A stretch of 64,000 nt of DNA, taken from Anaeramoeba flamelloides. Taxonomy: Eukaryota; Metamonada; Anaeramoebidae. The translations under genes and the position numbers were made by a program. The DNA lies in assembly GCA_027625915.1 (NCBI GenBank), contig JANTQA010000060.1:1736001-1800000 (forward strand), written 5' to 3'. The notes beneath the pieces were generated by a model, which did not search any database, was not told the DNA's origin, and saw nothing but the letters and a program-made list of their open reading frames with translations. Positions within the stretch are counted from its first letter, which is position 1; each line of letters begins with the position of its first letter. Below are positions 46,805 to 59,328 of this stretch, piece after piece.

Positions 46805-47694
46805 TAGTTATAATTCTTAAATAGAACATGTGTAATTTTTTTATATTATGATTTAGGTTGGAAAAAAAATTAATGTGCTTTCATGACCAATCTTTTTTAT
46901 GCATTTTTTTGTAGATTATTTTGATTATTTGGACACATATGAGCTAGTTTCGAGTTCTTTTACAAACGATATAATTACAACACGATTACTTATTTTTACC
47001 TAAAGGCAATATAGTACTTATTTACACAATTATAGAATTAAACAGGATAAAAAAAACTCATTTCTCAAGATTAAGTAAATTAGTTATCATTTTTTAAAGA
47101 TTTCATTATCCAAATTAAATTTCCAGTGAAAAGATTTGATTCTTTTGATTGAATTTTGGATCAAAAAAGAAAATGAAATATTTTAAAAATGATAATTACT
47201 TTCAGTAATTTCCAGATTTGATATCTACAAATGAATTTCTAACACTAAACGAGCAACAATCAACCATAAAAAACAACATTTTAACCCTTTCGGACTTGAA
47301 CAAAAAAAGATATTTAATTTTATTTTCGACGATTTATTAAAATTATTTTATTTTAAAACAAGAAGTATTATTTTTTTTTTCAATTGTCACCAGTAAAAAT
47401 AAAAAACTGAGAAAATTTAAAAAAAGTTATTTGATAAATATCTGTTTATTATATTATTATTATATTTTTATTTGAAATAGTTTGTTTTTGAAAAAACTTC
47501 CTTTTTTAAGAAACAACGAAAGTCTATTGGTACATCTAATCTTTAGGTTATTATGTTCCAATCACTAGAAATAATAAAAATTATTTTATCTGCTATTTGG
47601 AACATAACAAATTATTATCATTTCATTGAGATTATGGTTGAATTTTCACAATTAGGAAAAATTATTTTAATAGAATTTTTAATTTAATAAACTA

Positions 47695-47730
<36 letters not shown>

Positions 47731-48870
47731 ATTCGTCTAACAAAAAGGAAAAAATATATAGAAAATAATATTTAAAGTTAGAAATTATATTTATTCAGGT
47801 TTAAAATAATTATTGTATTTTTTCGAAATTAAATCTATTTTTTTTTTACTTGATTATTCTAAAGAATTGTAATTTTCTTTTTAAAATATATTTTAATACT
47901 CTTTTTTTTCACAGACTATAAGATTTCTGACTTCAACAAAAACTATTTTTTTTGAAATAGTTCAGAAAAGATGTTGAATTTTGACTTTTCAAAAATGAGA
48001 AAAATGGGATCAAACTTTTAAAGAAAATAATTCAACTCCAAAAAGAGCAGTTTAAACAACCCAAGTATTGTAGTAATCGATTTTTTACTTCACTTTCTAT
48101 TTCGAGATGTGGGGTATTTTTTTTTTTTTTTTGGTTTTGTCATTTTTTTTTACTTGAATTATTTTTTATCAATATTAGATACTTAACTGTTTTGTTTTTT
48201 AAATAAAGTTTAACTTGCTTCTGGACCGTTTTAATTCAAAGTTTGAAGTTAACTAACTTTTGTATAGTAACATATATATTGGATTTAACATTTTTCGGAT
48301 TAAGTACACCTATTAAAATTTATTTTTTGTGCTTTAGTTCAGAAAATATGTTATTTATAGTGACATCATTTGCACAAACCAAATTTGAATTTCATATGAA
48401 AGGGGTTTAATTATTAAAATCCCTGCCCTACAAGAATACTTAACTGGGTTTATAACATGATGGAATTTAGAGTGAGTGTATAACTATACTTGAAAATTTA
48501 GTGAAGTTTTCTTTAAATAATAACAAAAAATCATTGGTTCAAAATAGTATTTTTTTAAATTTTTGGAATTTATTTTTTAGTCCAAATTAAAATCATCTTC
48601 AATACCTAAAAATTGCAAAATTTTGAATTTCCTTTATTAAACAACATTAATATCATTTTTTATTTACAACGTTATCTTTCAACTCTCATCGATCATATAA
48701 TTTAGAGAACCCTTAAAAAAAAAATATTTTTACCTTCATCAGTTTTTTTCAGAGAAAAATTTTCTTATTTTGTAATCTAAGTCCATTGTTTAGTAATTCT
48801 GAATTTCATCTTACCAGTGAATAAAAGATTTAATAGAAAAAACACAATATTTATTTTTCAAATTCCACAA
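46803..48870. other. Spacer and upstream region of the DENN-PH gene
   Basis: A/T-rich, with a (TA)n run at 47699-47728 and a T-run at 48118-48132. No gene is seen. The DENN promoter should lie in the last few hundred bases. Confidence 0.4.
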
Positions 48871-51800
48871 ATGACAAATTCACCTGTTTTTGAATTTGTT
48901 ATTATCTCAGGGATCGGCAATGAACTCACAGCAATTGACGTAAATGATTCTGACGAGATTACCTATGCAATGGAAATGCTTTTTAAGCCATACATAATTG
49001 CTGTTGAACCGAAAATTGATCCGCCACAATTTATTGAAAGGTTTTTACATCCCGAAAAAGGACTAAGGCTGTACTCTTCAACAAAGCCATATTTTTTTTA
49101 TGAGTTTGTTTTAACTGATATGAAAAGAGACAAACTGTATTGTTTTGCATGTACATCCTACCCAAAATTCAGTAAGGAAAAATATAATGCATTAATGGAG
49201 ATCTTTAAAAAGCAAGGTTCGATCAAAATTATCACTTCTTCATTCAGAAAACAAAAAAACGAAAAACTTCTTCTCTAGCTACAAAATTCACTTCTTCTTT
49301 TTCTTTTTTTTTTCCATGTCTTCTTCTTTTTCAATGTCAAAATAATTTATAACTTGATCTTTTTTTTTAAAATTTTCATCTTTTCAAAATCCAATAAAAA
49401 CAACAAAACGATAAATTTTCTCAAAAAAATCTTCAAAAAGGAAGAGAACTTGGCATCCCACCAGACTTACATAGTCCAAGAACTTTAGCTATTGTTACAA
49501 AGCTTCCCAACCATAAAACATTTAACCTTCTCTTACGCAAATTTATTAAAACAAACCCTTCGATCAGGTTTAATCAAACAGCAGCACAACAATTAACAAA
49601 AATTCTCGCAAATATTCAATCACCACAATTGTCACAACAAATTGTCACTGTCAAATTTACTGAAAAGGAATTGGTGTCCTTCCCAAAAACAAGAAAAAGA
49701 AAATTGATACCTTTAGATGATGTATTATATTTTTTTTTTTTCTTTTTCATTTTCCTTTCTTTTGATCTTCTTTATTATTTGGTTTTGGAATTTGGAAAAA
49801 AATTTTATTTTGATATTCGAAAATTTTTGTAATTTACCATTTTCTTCGATTTTATGGAATTTAAAAAGGATCAAATCACTTAAAATTACTTATTGAACAG
49901 AAATAGAATTCAAATTAAAAATTACCCGAAAACATTAAGATAGAAAAACTATAAAAATATGACGAAAAGTAAAGGCTTTATTCGAACTGATTTTCCCAAA
50001 TTCGATTGGATGACAAGTAGGGGTTATTTACCCAAATTTACCAAATCGTGAAAGTTTCTAATTTGTGATCACAAACCAACCAAATTGTTCAAAATCGTGA
50101 TTTGAAACAAAAAATGATTTTCGATCAAATTATTTCTTCCTTTTGCATACATTTCATTTTTTTTGGTTCAAATTTTACAATTAAATATTTTGTCCTATTT
50201 GGGTAAGGTAACCAAATCAAAATCTCCAGCACAACCAAAAATAAATTCAGAAAATTCAACCAGAAGGCAAATATAATGAAAAGATGTCTTGATCTTATTT
50301 TTACTTTGTAAAAATATTTCTTGAATATAATTTTACATCGAATAAATTTCAAAAATGTAACTTTTCCCCGTTTTAGAAAATGAATAGTAAGTAAGCTTAA
50401 ATTGAATCTCAGGAGCAAATTCCTTCAATATTCTCTATCTTTGGAAGCACCATACCTAAAACAAAAGATAATAATATCAATTAATGTTCCAAAAGCCTCA
50501 GAGAAATAAAACGATGAAAAACTCAAAGTTTGAATTTTTCAGGTCTTTGGGATATAAAACATAAAATAAAAAACAAATTTGAAAGTTCTAGAATCCTTTT
50601 TTGATATCCTCTCAAATTAAAAAAGGACTTTTCAAATTCAAATATAAAGGAAATTTGCATTTGAATATTTAATTTACTTTTCAGAGAAGAAATTCTACAA
50701 AACCCCTTCATCAATTAACCCGAATCCAGGAACATTTGCATTTATTTCAAAACTTACAACTTTAAAAAAGGTTTCATAAGTTATCAAAGAAAAAAAATAA
50801 TTTTTAAAAACAAATTTTTTTGATTAATAACCCAAACGAAGAAATAATTAAATTTATTAAAGAAAGAAATGTTTTATTTATTCACAAATCCGGGGATGAA
50901 GTAATTCCTTAAAATTATAGACCAATATCAATTAATAATACCTTAACAAGATTTTTTCAAAAACTTATTGATAGAGGGATAGAAGATTCTTGGAATCTAG
51001 TTTTAGATTCTCAATTCGGATTTAAAAAAAAATTGGATACAAGAATAGCTTTTCTAAATTTACTATTTGAACTCAAAAAATTCAAAAACAAAATATAAAA
51101 ATCAGGAATTTTTTATTGTCACAATTGATATTAAAAAATGCTCTGACACAATTAGTCAGTTATTAGTTAACTATACTCCCAATAAATATATTCATAATGA
51201 AAAAATTAAAATTTGTTACAAAAAAATTATAAAGAAGAAAAAAGGAATAGGAGTTTTATCAAGGAGAGATCCCCTTTCCCCTTTAATGTTTAGATTTATC
51301 AACCACTTTTTAATTCAAAAAATAAAAGATCTGATTAAACATGTCCAAATGTTTGCAGAATACCATGGTCAAAATAATGCCTGTTGAAAAGTATAATCTG
51401 TGTTGCAAAATAAAAAGCGTGTTTTTTTTTTGTTATAAAAGACCTATAAATAAACCAATCAAATAAACTGATAATAAACCCTAAAAAATATTGTATTGAT
51501 TTCCTAAAGTTCTATTATTTAAAAAGAAATTCTTAAAATAAAGAATCAAATTGGAAATTCTTTCTCAAAAAATAGAGTAAATTTTTGAAGAAAATTTTCA
51601 TCATCCAAAAAAACAAAAAATTTACAAATAAAAATTAAGAAAATTACTAAAAATTTTGAACAAAATTCCATTCCTAATTTAAAATTTACTTAAAACCTCA
51701 AGGATTTTACCTTCAAAACTGAGTTAAACTTAGGTATACTATTTGATAGTGAATTTGATGTTCCATTGAAACAAGAAGAAAAAAGACACGTATTATATTT

Positions 51801-54355
51801 TGAAACACTGATTATAGTCTTTTAGCACGCATTATTTTGATCACTATACTTAATTTTAATAATGGAAGGACTCAATATCAGAAATTGACAAAAAGTTAAT
51901 ATTAATTTATACTATTATCCAAGAATTTGTAATGAATCCAAATATAGATAAAACCACAAAATCAAATCAATTATCAGAAATAAATTATTTAGACATTTTG
52001 GCTTGGAAAAGAGAAACATTTACAAAAAAACTTTAAAAAAGTAAAAGATAATTTTAAAAAAATCAAAATGATTTTTAACCAAAAAAAAAAAACAGCCAAT
52101 GGAGTAAAATTACAAATGCTTAAATCAATATACATTCAGCCAACTATTTTATGGCTTAGTAATTTTCAATCTAACTCAAAAAGATTTCAACATGATAGAT
52201 GTTTGTATAAATAAAAAAGTCACAAAATTGTTTAAAAAATTAATACACATCCTCTCCAAGAATAATTTATAAAACTGAAGCCAAACTAGACAAAGTAAGA
52301 ATTTCGATATATAAAAAAAGATTTAAACTCAAAAAGAAATTAGAAATTCTTGGTTTTGAACACATTTCAAAAAATTTAAAATTTTCAAAAAAAGACAACG
52401 AAAATATTAATTTGAAAGTAGAAAGTTGAAAACTACTAGATTTAAATCTTAATCAATTTAGAGAAAACTTAATAATAAATAGTTCTGGATGGAAAGTTCA
52501 AGAATATTTGAAAATTATTAGGCATAATAGCAATATAAATAAACACCCGTGTCGCCAAGTGCCGTATAGTACCTAGGTTTTCCAGAATTCAAAAGAATTT
52601 AGTTAAATCCTTGATTTTGCTATATTCTTTCAAATTCTGGAAAGGATAACTGCTTTTTTTTTTTAATTTGAGAAATAAACAGAAAATTTTATAAAAAATT
52701 CTATTTATTTCTTAAATTAAAAAAAACCTAACAACAAAAATAGTTTCAAATGGAAGGGTTCTACTTCCATCTAAAAAGTAAGAAACTTCACAAATTATCT
52801 AAATAGATATTCTTATGTTTATGATAAGAATTAAATAAAAACAAAATCTTGCAATTTATGCAAAAAATACTTCAAATCAGAAATCATTGAAGATATCGAT
52901 CATTTTTTATGGGACCGCCCATTCTATAAAGAAAATAGAATAATTTGGATTAAAGATTTAATCCAAATGAACAAAAATAATCAAAATAATATCTTTGATG
53001 TTATTTAAAATAAAGAATCATATTTATTTTGTCATTGGTTAATGATAAAGAAAATTATGATTCTTTATTGAAATTTCTAAACATAAAATTTAGAAATTAG
53101 GGAGAAGTTCCATAGAGTGCCGTAGAGTGCCTAGGTTTTCTTGAGGTTTTCTGTTTCATTTGTTAAATCTATCAATTTTCGTTAGGTTTTTTTTTCTTTT
53201 TGAAATCACACAGAAAATTTTATTAAAATTTTCTATTTATTTCAAAAAGTAAAAAAAACCTAGAACACTTCACAAATAAAAGAGAAAACCTCAAAAAAAC
53301 CTAGAAAACTTTACAAATAAACAGAAAACTCAAGAAAAGCTAACGGCAGTTTTTTTAATTTTTGAAATAAACAGAAAATTAAATAAATTTTCAGTTTATT
53401 TCTTAAATTAAAAAAAACCTAATGGCTGTAAGAGGAAACTAATTTCCTCCCTTCAAAATAAAAAAAAAAAAATATTCTAATTTTTTTGACATTCTTTTAA
53501 TCAATTCATCTTACATTGACAAACCAAACTTTAAAACAAAATAAAAACCAATAATTGTGAAGAGCCCCATTCTAAAAGTTAAAAAGAAGACATAATATTT
53601 TCATTACTTTTTGAAAAAGTACAGTAAGTGAAATAACCCGTGTTTTTGTATTTTATTATTTTTCAAAAAATTTAAATGTTGTTTTTGAAATTTTGTTGAA
53701 ATAATTGTTGTTTTTAGGATTTCGTTTTGTGGGTGTTTGGAATACATGTGTTATTTTTCAGATTTTATTTTATTGGGAGTTTCAAATAATTGTTTTTGTT
53801 TTTTTAATTTATGTTTTGCGGGCCTTCTATGTTTGAATGATCGTGCTTGAATTTTACATTTTCTTGAGCTGTTTTATTTTTTTTCTGAATCTAAAGGAAA
53901 ATTTTGAGATAAAAGATTTCTTGGAATGATAAAAAGGAAATTGTTACAAGATTGTTCTTGAATTTTACATTTTATTGGATATTTTTTTCAGATTTTTTCA
54001 AAAACTTCATTTTTCAAGATAAAGTTTCACAAATGTATATATACGTTCAATTTAAAGTTCATGTTTTTGATTAAACCCAAAAAAAAAATAATTATTAAAT
54101 CCTTTAAGAAAAAATAAATTCTAATCAATTTAAAAAAACTTATATAAATATCCCTATAAAATTGCAAATTAAAATCCTAAAATTTTGTTCAATAAAGAAA
54201 AATCAGAGTTTAATTTTGAACTTTTAAATTTATGTTTTTTTAATGATAATTTTATTTGTTTTCCATTTTTTCAAATAAAAATATTTATTCTTAATAGTAA
54301 ATTATTTGATATTAAGATTATTATAAAACCCCTGCTAATATAATTTCCTTTTCCT

Positions 54356-54388
<33 letters not shown>

Positions 54389-56291
54389 CAAAATATTAGA
54401 TTGATTATAAAATTTTATTTCGTTCTTTATCACCAGAAAGTATTATTATTATTTGGAATGCAATCTTACGTGAAAGAAAATTGGTATTTCTTTCCATTCA
54501 TTTACAGACTATAACCTCTTGCATTTTGGCAATGCTATCTTTTATTTATCCATTTAAATGGCAATGCCCATACATACCAATACTCCCTATATCATTTAGT
54601 GAACTTTTCCAGTCGCCAGTTCCATTTATAGCAGGTTGCCATTCATCAATATTTTATGAAGCATATTTCCCAGATGACGTAAGACATTCCATTTGTTTTT
54701 ATATTTTTATTTATAAATTACCACAATATTGATCATTTGAAAAAAACAACAATATTCATTTTGATCTTCAATTGAAGATCAAATAAAATTCCAATAGAAT
54801 TCAATATTAATTCTCAACAATCATTTCCACATTTTCGATAATATTTAAATAACATGCTTTTAACTAAGTGACATAAGATTTTGTAATAAAAAAAAAAAAT
54901 TTGTAAAACAATTAGGTTTGAATGAAAAACCTAAAAAAAAAAATAAAGTAAAAATGTGTAAAAATGTGAAAAAGTGATTTAAATTTTTAAAATTTCCTAA
55001 ATTGATTTTTTTCTTCTTCTAATATCTAACAAAACCCGTTAAACACATATAATTAATGCACCACAACTGAAACCCTTTGACTGGAAAATAGTTTTATTTA
55101 TAAATTAGGAGATTTTTGGCAAATATAATTTTTTTCCTCAAAATTATCATTTTTTTGAGATTATTATTATTATTTTAAAAATTAGTTTTTGAACATTCCT
55201 CTTTACAAAATCAATTATTTAGATTTTCTTTCAAAATATTTTATATTTAACCCCTGATGATTGTTAAAAACATTTAAAGGATAAAAAAATACTTTTTTGA
55301 AAAAATAAAACAAAATAATTCTTAAAACTTTTGATGGTAGAGTTATTTGTCTATAAACCTTCTTTGAATTTTTTGTAGAATATAAATGAGAGTTTTCTCA
55401 TTTGGAAATTAGTAATAGGTTCATTTAAATAATCTTTCATTAAAGTAAAGAAAATATATTTTTTTTGTCAATTCATCACATAATAAAATCTTTATAAATT
55501 CAGTGGTACATCAAAAATATTTAAAATAAAAACTTTAAAGAAAAAAAAAGTACTTTTGAATCTTCTGATAAAACTTTAATATTTATTAATAGATGTTAAT
55601 AAATACTATTGTTTCAATTTATTTGTTGTTAGTTTTTCTTTTATAGTTCATCAATATATTTATATTTGATGATACAACATTTGAATTCAAAATCAAATTT
55701 TTCATTTTACAAAGTATCAAACTGTGATTTATTATATTTTCACTTAATTGAAATTATATTTCATTTTCTCTTTTTCAATTTTTTTATCTTTTGTTTTATC
55801 TTATCTAAAAGAAAATGATAATAATTGAATTCAAAATTTATTCATCAAAAAGAAGTTAAACCCATTTTACAAAAAAACAATGAGTCTATAATATTCTAAT
55901 GAATTTTTATCAAACAAATTATTATGATTTTTTTTTAGGGAATTTTTCTCCTTTTAAATTTCAAGAAAAAAATCTTCAACTTGATCAATTGTTTTTTGAT
56001 CAGTTGAAAATTCAACTTTAAATAGATATAATTGAAAATTTTAACTGATTTTTTGAATCGTGATCCAATTGTAAGAAGACTTTAAATGATCACAAAAAAT
56101 TATTATTTTCAGAACCTTTCAGCAAAAAAATTACTCGTAAAAGATTGGCTTTTTATTGTTGATAAACGAAAAAAAAAATATGTTAATCAAATCCTTTCAT
56201 TTGAGTTCTATATTTTTCAACTTTCTTTTTAAAATCGATTTTATCATTTCAACAATTTAAATTTTTTTTTTCCCCTTTTCCGAAAATTTCG

Positions 56292-56326
<35 letters not shown>

Positions 56327-59094
56327 AAAATTCAAAAAACACATTTTTAATTTAAGCATGTTTAAATTTGAATTTACTATTTTGATCATTATTGTTTTTT
56401 TAGAAATTTAATTTATAATTCTTTCTCCATAAATCTTAGAAATCATTTCAAATTTTTTTTCCGTTAATTCTACTTATTTCATTTTTAAATACGATTATAC
56501 ATCAAATTTAATTATAGGTAATAATTATTGATTTAGATGTTGATCATATTGTTTCTAAAGAACCTTTGGTTGATTTGCCAAGAAAAACAAAAAAAATACT
56601 ATTAAAAAATATAACCAAAAATGCAAATTTATTTAATTCACCTCAAAAAAACTTAAGAATTTCACCTTTAGTAAATATACCAAAAATTCAGCTCATTGAA
56701 GAAGAAACTAGCTACAAGCCTACTTATTGGAAATCATATCAAAAAAAAAAAAAAAATAATTCTCATTTCCGAAAAAATAAGAATAATAAAAAAAAAATCA
56801 GCCATTTAAAGACTAAAAAAACTGTGACGCCATTAATACTAAGAAATAAAAAGAAAATTTCGAATCAGAAAAATTCAAATTTACATAAACAGAAAATTAG
56901 AATCAGCAGATCAAACAAAACTCAATCACTTACGCCTAACATTAATAGACTACAAACAAGAAATTTACAGAAAAAAAATAATTCAAAATTTTTATCTAAT
57001 GATTCTAATTTTAAGAATATGGATATAAAATTAAGAAGGAATGTATCAAAATCATTAAATTTTAGTAAAATTGACGATAATGATTCCGATATAACAACGA
57101 GTACCACTACAAGCAAAGTAATAAATAACTTTAAAAAAAAGACTAAATCGTTGGATTTAAAGCACCATGAGGATTTAGGAATAATTATTAATCACGATTC
57201 AATCACCATTGACTCAACGAATTCACCCTCCTCAAAACAACAGAGTGAAAAAACAAACCATGAAAATATAAATGAAAATGGGAATGGCTATGATAATGAG
57301 GATCAGGATGAGAATGTTGAAAAAAATGAGAAAGAGGATGGTAAAGGTCTAGATAATGAAGATGAATATGAAGATGAAAATGAAAATGAATATGAAAATG
57401 AAAATGAATATGAAGATGAAAATGAAAATGAAAATGAAGATGAAAATGAAGATGAAGATGAAGAAATTGATGAAGATGAGGACGAGATAAAAGACGAACT
57501 TAATCCGTTTATTAATATTGATATAGAAATAATTGATAAGGAAAATGAGAATCATCAAAATAATAAGGAAAGGGAAAAGGAAAAGGAAAAGGGCGAAAGT
57601 GAATTAAACCATAAATACGGGAATAATGAGAATAAAGAAAATGTGAAACAAAACGATGAGAACAAATCAAAGCAAGATAATAAGAAAGACAAAAAAAAAC
57701 GAAAAAAAAAGAAAAGAAAAAAGAAAAAGCATAAAGATAAAAAAAGGAATAGTAATAAAAACAAGAGAAAAAAATTATCAAAGAAGAAACTACGAATTGC
57801 TAATTTAAAAAAAGGATTTGTAAAAATTTTTATTAATTGGTTTCATTCTTATGATCAATTTATTTTTCCTAAAAATGTCAAAAGCGACAATTCAACAAAT
57901 ATCTTTGATTTTGAGGGCTTTCTAAAAATTGTACCAGAACATACAACATTATTTTGTAAGAACTTTTTAGAAACCCAAATGTTTATTTCTTTTATAGAAG
58001 AAACACTTTTAGATATTGTGCATGAGAATTATTATTTTGAAAAGCAAGCCGATAACAAAAGAAGGGAATTTTGTAAGCACTATACAAAATATATAATTCC
58101 AACTAAAAGAGGATACATGTCAAAAAAAGAAAATGGCAGATTTAAAATTTGGAAAAAAAGGTATTTTATTGCGAAACAAAAGGGTTTGTATTATTATAAA
58201 AATTCTGAACCTGAATCGTTAAAACAAACACCAGGTATTATCCAATTAATTACCGGGGAGACACAAATAGTAATACCAAAAAACAAAAAAGATGAAAAAT
58301 CAAAAATAAAAATAAAAAAAAAAATAAAAAATAAGAATAAGAATAAAAATACAGATAAGAATACGGATAAGGAGACGTATAAGAACAAGAACAAGAACAA
58401 GGATAAAAATAAAAATAAGAATAAGAATAAGAACAAGAACAAAAACAAGAATAAGAATGACAATAACCATGGGCACAGACAAGAGTATTACTTTGAAATC
58501 CATAATCGAATAAATAAGGATAAAAAACAAGACAAAAAAATTATCCAATTTCGGGTTGATACAAAACATAAACGAAATAAGTGGGTATCACAATTAAAGA
58601 CAATTTGTATGAAAGAATCAAATATTAGTTACACTAAGCGTATCAATACCATAAAAACAAAAAAAGTTATTCAAGTTCAAGATCTTAAAGAAAAAAGGCT
58701 TCAAAAAATTGAAAGAACTAGATTAAATGAAAGTAGGGTTTTTTCAAGTCCAAAAGAAAATTTAGTTGATATAGGGATTTTAAATGAATCTTTATTCCGG
58801 GATAAGAGCGACGTTGAAGAATATCATTTCAATAATCAGCAGGAGATGTCCTCGTCATCGGATTATGTTATCGATGATCAAAGCAATACGGGTGCTGATA
58901 CAGAGATCGATACAGATACAGAAAATTATAAAAATGGGGATGGTGATCAGATTGGTACAGATGAAAGCCTGGTTGAAGGTGGAGAAGAAAACGAAGAGAT
59001 TTTAAGAAAGAAGAAAAAAGAAAAAAGAAAAGGTGAAGACGAATCGAGTAATACCATTGTAGATAACGAAGAAAGAAAAATAACTTTAAAATAA
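48871..59094 (+). CDS. DENN domain protein with C-terminal PH domain (Rab GEF), four exons
   Basis: Exons 48871-49216 (or 49171), 49441-49721, 54400-54678 and 56518-59094 join in phase, giving about 1160 (or 1145) residues. uDENN: about 1-105 (FFYEFVLTDMKRDKLYCFAC). cDENN: about 120-320, with RTLAIVTKLPN, then across the third join LDDIDYKILFRSLSPESII. LYPF-like SFIYPFKWQCPYIPILP and, across the last join, FPDDVIIIDLDVDHIV complete it. Then come an acidic Glu/Asn/Asp stretch (about 550-630), a basic stretch, and dDENN (about 730-807, FLETQMFISFIEETL). The PH domain lies at about 833-1002 (RGYMSKKENGRFKIWKKRYF, then KRNKWVSQLKTI), with a Lys/Asn repeat tract inserted in one loop. DENN modules exchange GDP for GTP on Rab proteins; PH domains bind phosphoinositides. 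So it probably activates a Rab at a membrane. The ATG at 48871 is chosen because the frame upstream looks non-coding. Confidence 0.85.
49722..50819. other. 5' part of the 4.7-kb DENN intron
   Basis: Donor GTATTA at 49722. A/T-rich, with no supported frame; short minus-strand frames at 50125-50418 and 50523-50714 are not recognisable. Confidence 0.35.
51400..51838 (-). repeat. Family D MITE, copy 4, nested in the LINE
   Basis: Reverse complement of the family: it ends (plus strand) with GCACGCATTATTTTGATCACTA and begins with GCAAAATAAAAAGCGTG. Inside are the complements of the AATAATAGAACTT and TGATCGGTTGATGCAT blocks. LINE sequence resumes on both sides, so it jumped in after the LINE. Confidence 0.75.
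52545..52740. repeat. Family A modular hairpin repeat, copy 4, nested in the LINE
   Basis: CCAAGTGCCGTATAGTACCTAG core, then the CCAGAATTCAAAAGAATTTA / ATTCTTTCAAATTCTGG hairpin. Next comes the TTTGAGAAATAAACAGAAAA / TTCTATTTATTTCTTAAATT hairpin. LINE-like coding sequence continues after it. Confidence 0.75.
53100..53432. repeat. Family A modular hairpin repeat, copy 5
   Basis: AGTGCCGTAGAGTGCCTAGG core, then GTTTTCTTGAGGTTTTCTG. Two rounds of the GAAATAAACAGAAAATT / AATTTTCTATTTATTTC inverted modules follow, with AAAAAACCTA ends. Confidence 0.75.
53433..54399. other. 3' part of the 4.7-kb DENN intron
   Basis: A/T-rich, with locally repeated blocks such as TTTTTCAGATTTT and AATTTTACATTTTCTTGAG. 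A 28-base A-run lies at 54361-54388, just before the acceptor TATTAG at 54394-54399. Confidence 0.4.
54935..55090 (-). repeat. Family H SINE-like repeat, copy 2 (in the last DENN intron)
   Basis: The reverse complement matches 38865-39015: CAGTTGTGGTGCATTAATTAT-like head, then GGAAATTTTAAAAATTTAAAT and CACATTTTTACACATTTTT. Box A is more worn than in copy 1. Confidence 0.5.
55091..56517. other. Rest of the last DENN intron (54679-56517)
   Basis: A/T-rich with an (AT)n run at 56292-56323. Acceptor TATAG at 56513-56517. No frame or repeat could be paired. Confidence 0.4.
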
Positions 59095-59114
59095 AATTTT
59101 GAATAATGGGGAGA

Positions 59115-59328
59115 TCAATAGTTCAGTCATTTACACTTTTAAGACACAAAATTTCAACAAAATTAAATGCACAAAAAAATCTCAAATTAAAGAACAAAAT
59201 TCGGTTTCTAGTAAAATAACTTGTGTAGAAAAAAAAATAATTCCAAAAAAATGAGCCCTAATTTGGGATTTTTTTGTGCCTGAAATTTCGTTGAAAGTGT
59301 GTGCCTTAATTGTGGAACTGAATGTATT
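59115..59328. repeat. Family E MITE, copy 1 (CAGT inverted ends)
   Basis: The left end CAGTCATTTACACTTTTAAG, with ACACAAAATTTCAACAAAATT following, is the reverse complement (with changes) of the right end TTTCGTTGAAAGTGTGTGCC to GTGGAACTG. Inner CTCAAATTA / TAATTTGGGA arms also pair. It lies 20 bases after the DENN stop. Confidence 0.75.

Larger units (their letters stand above)
50820..53075 (+). mobile_element. Degraded, 5'-truncated LINE (non-LTR retrotransposon) inside a DENN intron
   Basis: Reverse-transcriptase blocks follow in order on the plus strand: NYRPISINNTLTRFFQKLI near 50912-50970, SQFGF near 51010, VTIDIKKCSDTIS near 51118-51160 and DPLSPLMF near 51270-51290. A worn catalytic box (MFAEY) follows near 51350. 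Past an inserted family D element come LQMLKSIYIQPTILWLSN (near 52110) and a cysteine/histidine knuckle, CNLCKKYFKSEIIEDIDHFL (near 52850-52910), whose last cysteine is replaced by Arg. Several frameshifts and stops break it, and the endonuclease part is absent. Its length without insertions is about 1.6 kb. Confidence 0.8.

Noticed and set aside
48817-48870. Start of the DENN gene at the upstream GTG
   Set aside because: The 18 codons before the ATG at 48871 have background composition, and a GTG start is unlikely in a eukaryotic nuclear gene.
54481-54732. Independent small membrane-protein gene
   Set aside because: The stretch reads as the middle of a cDENN domain and begins before the TTG at 54481; it is an exon of the 48871-59094 gene.
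57349-57781. Minus-strand frames within the last DENN exon
   Set aside because: Complement of acidic and lysine repeats, Phe/Ile/Ser-rich, no family resemblance.
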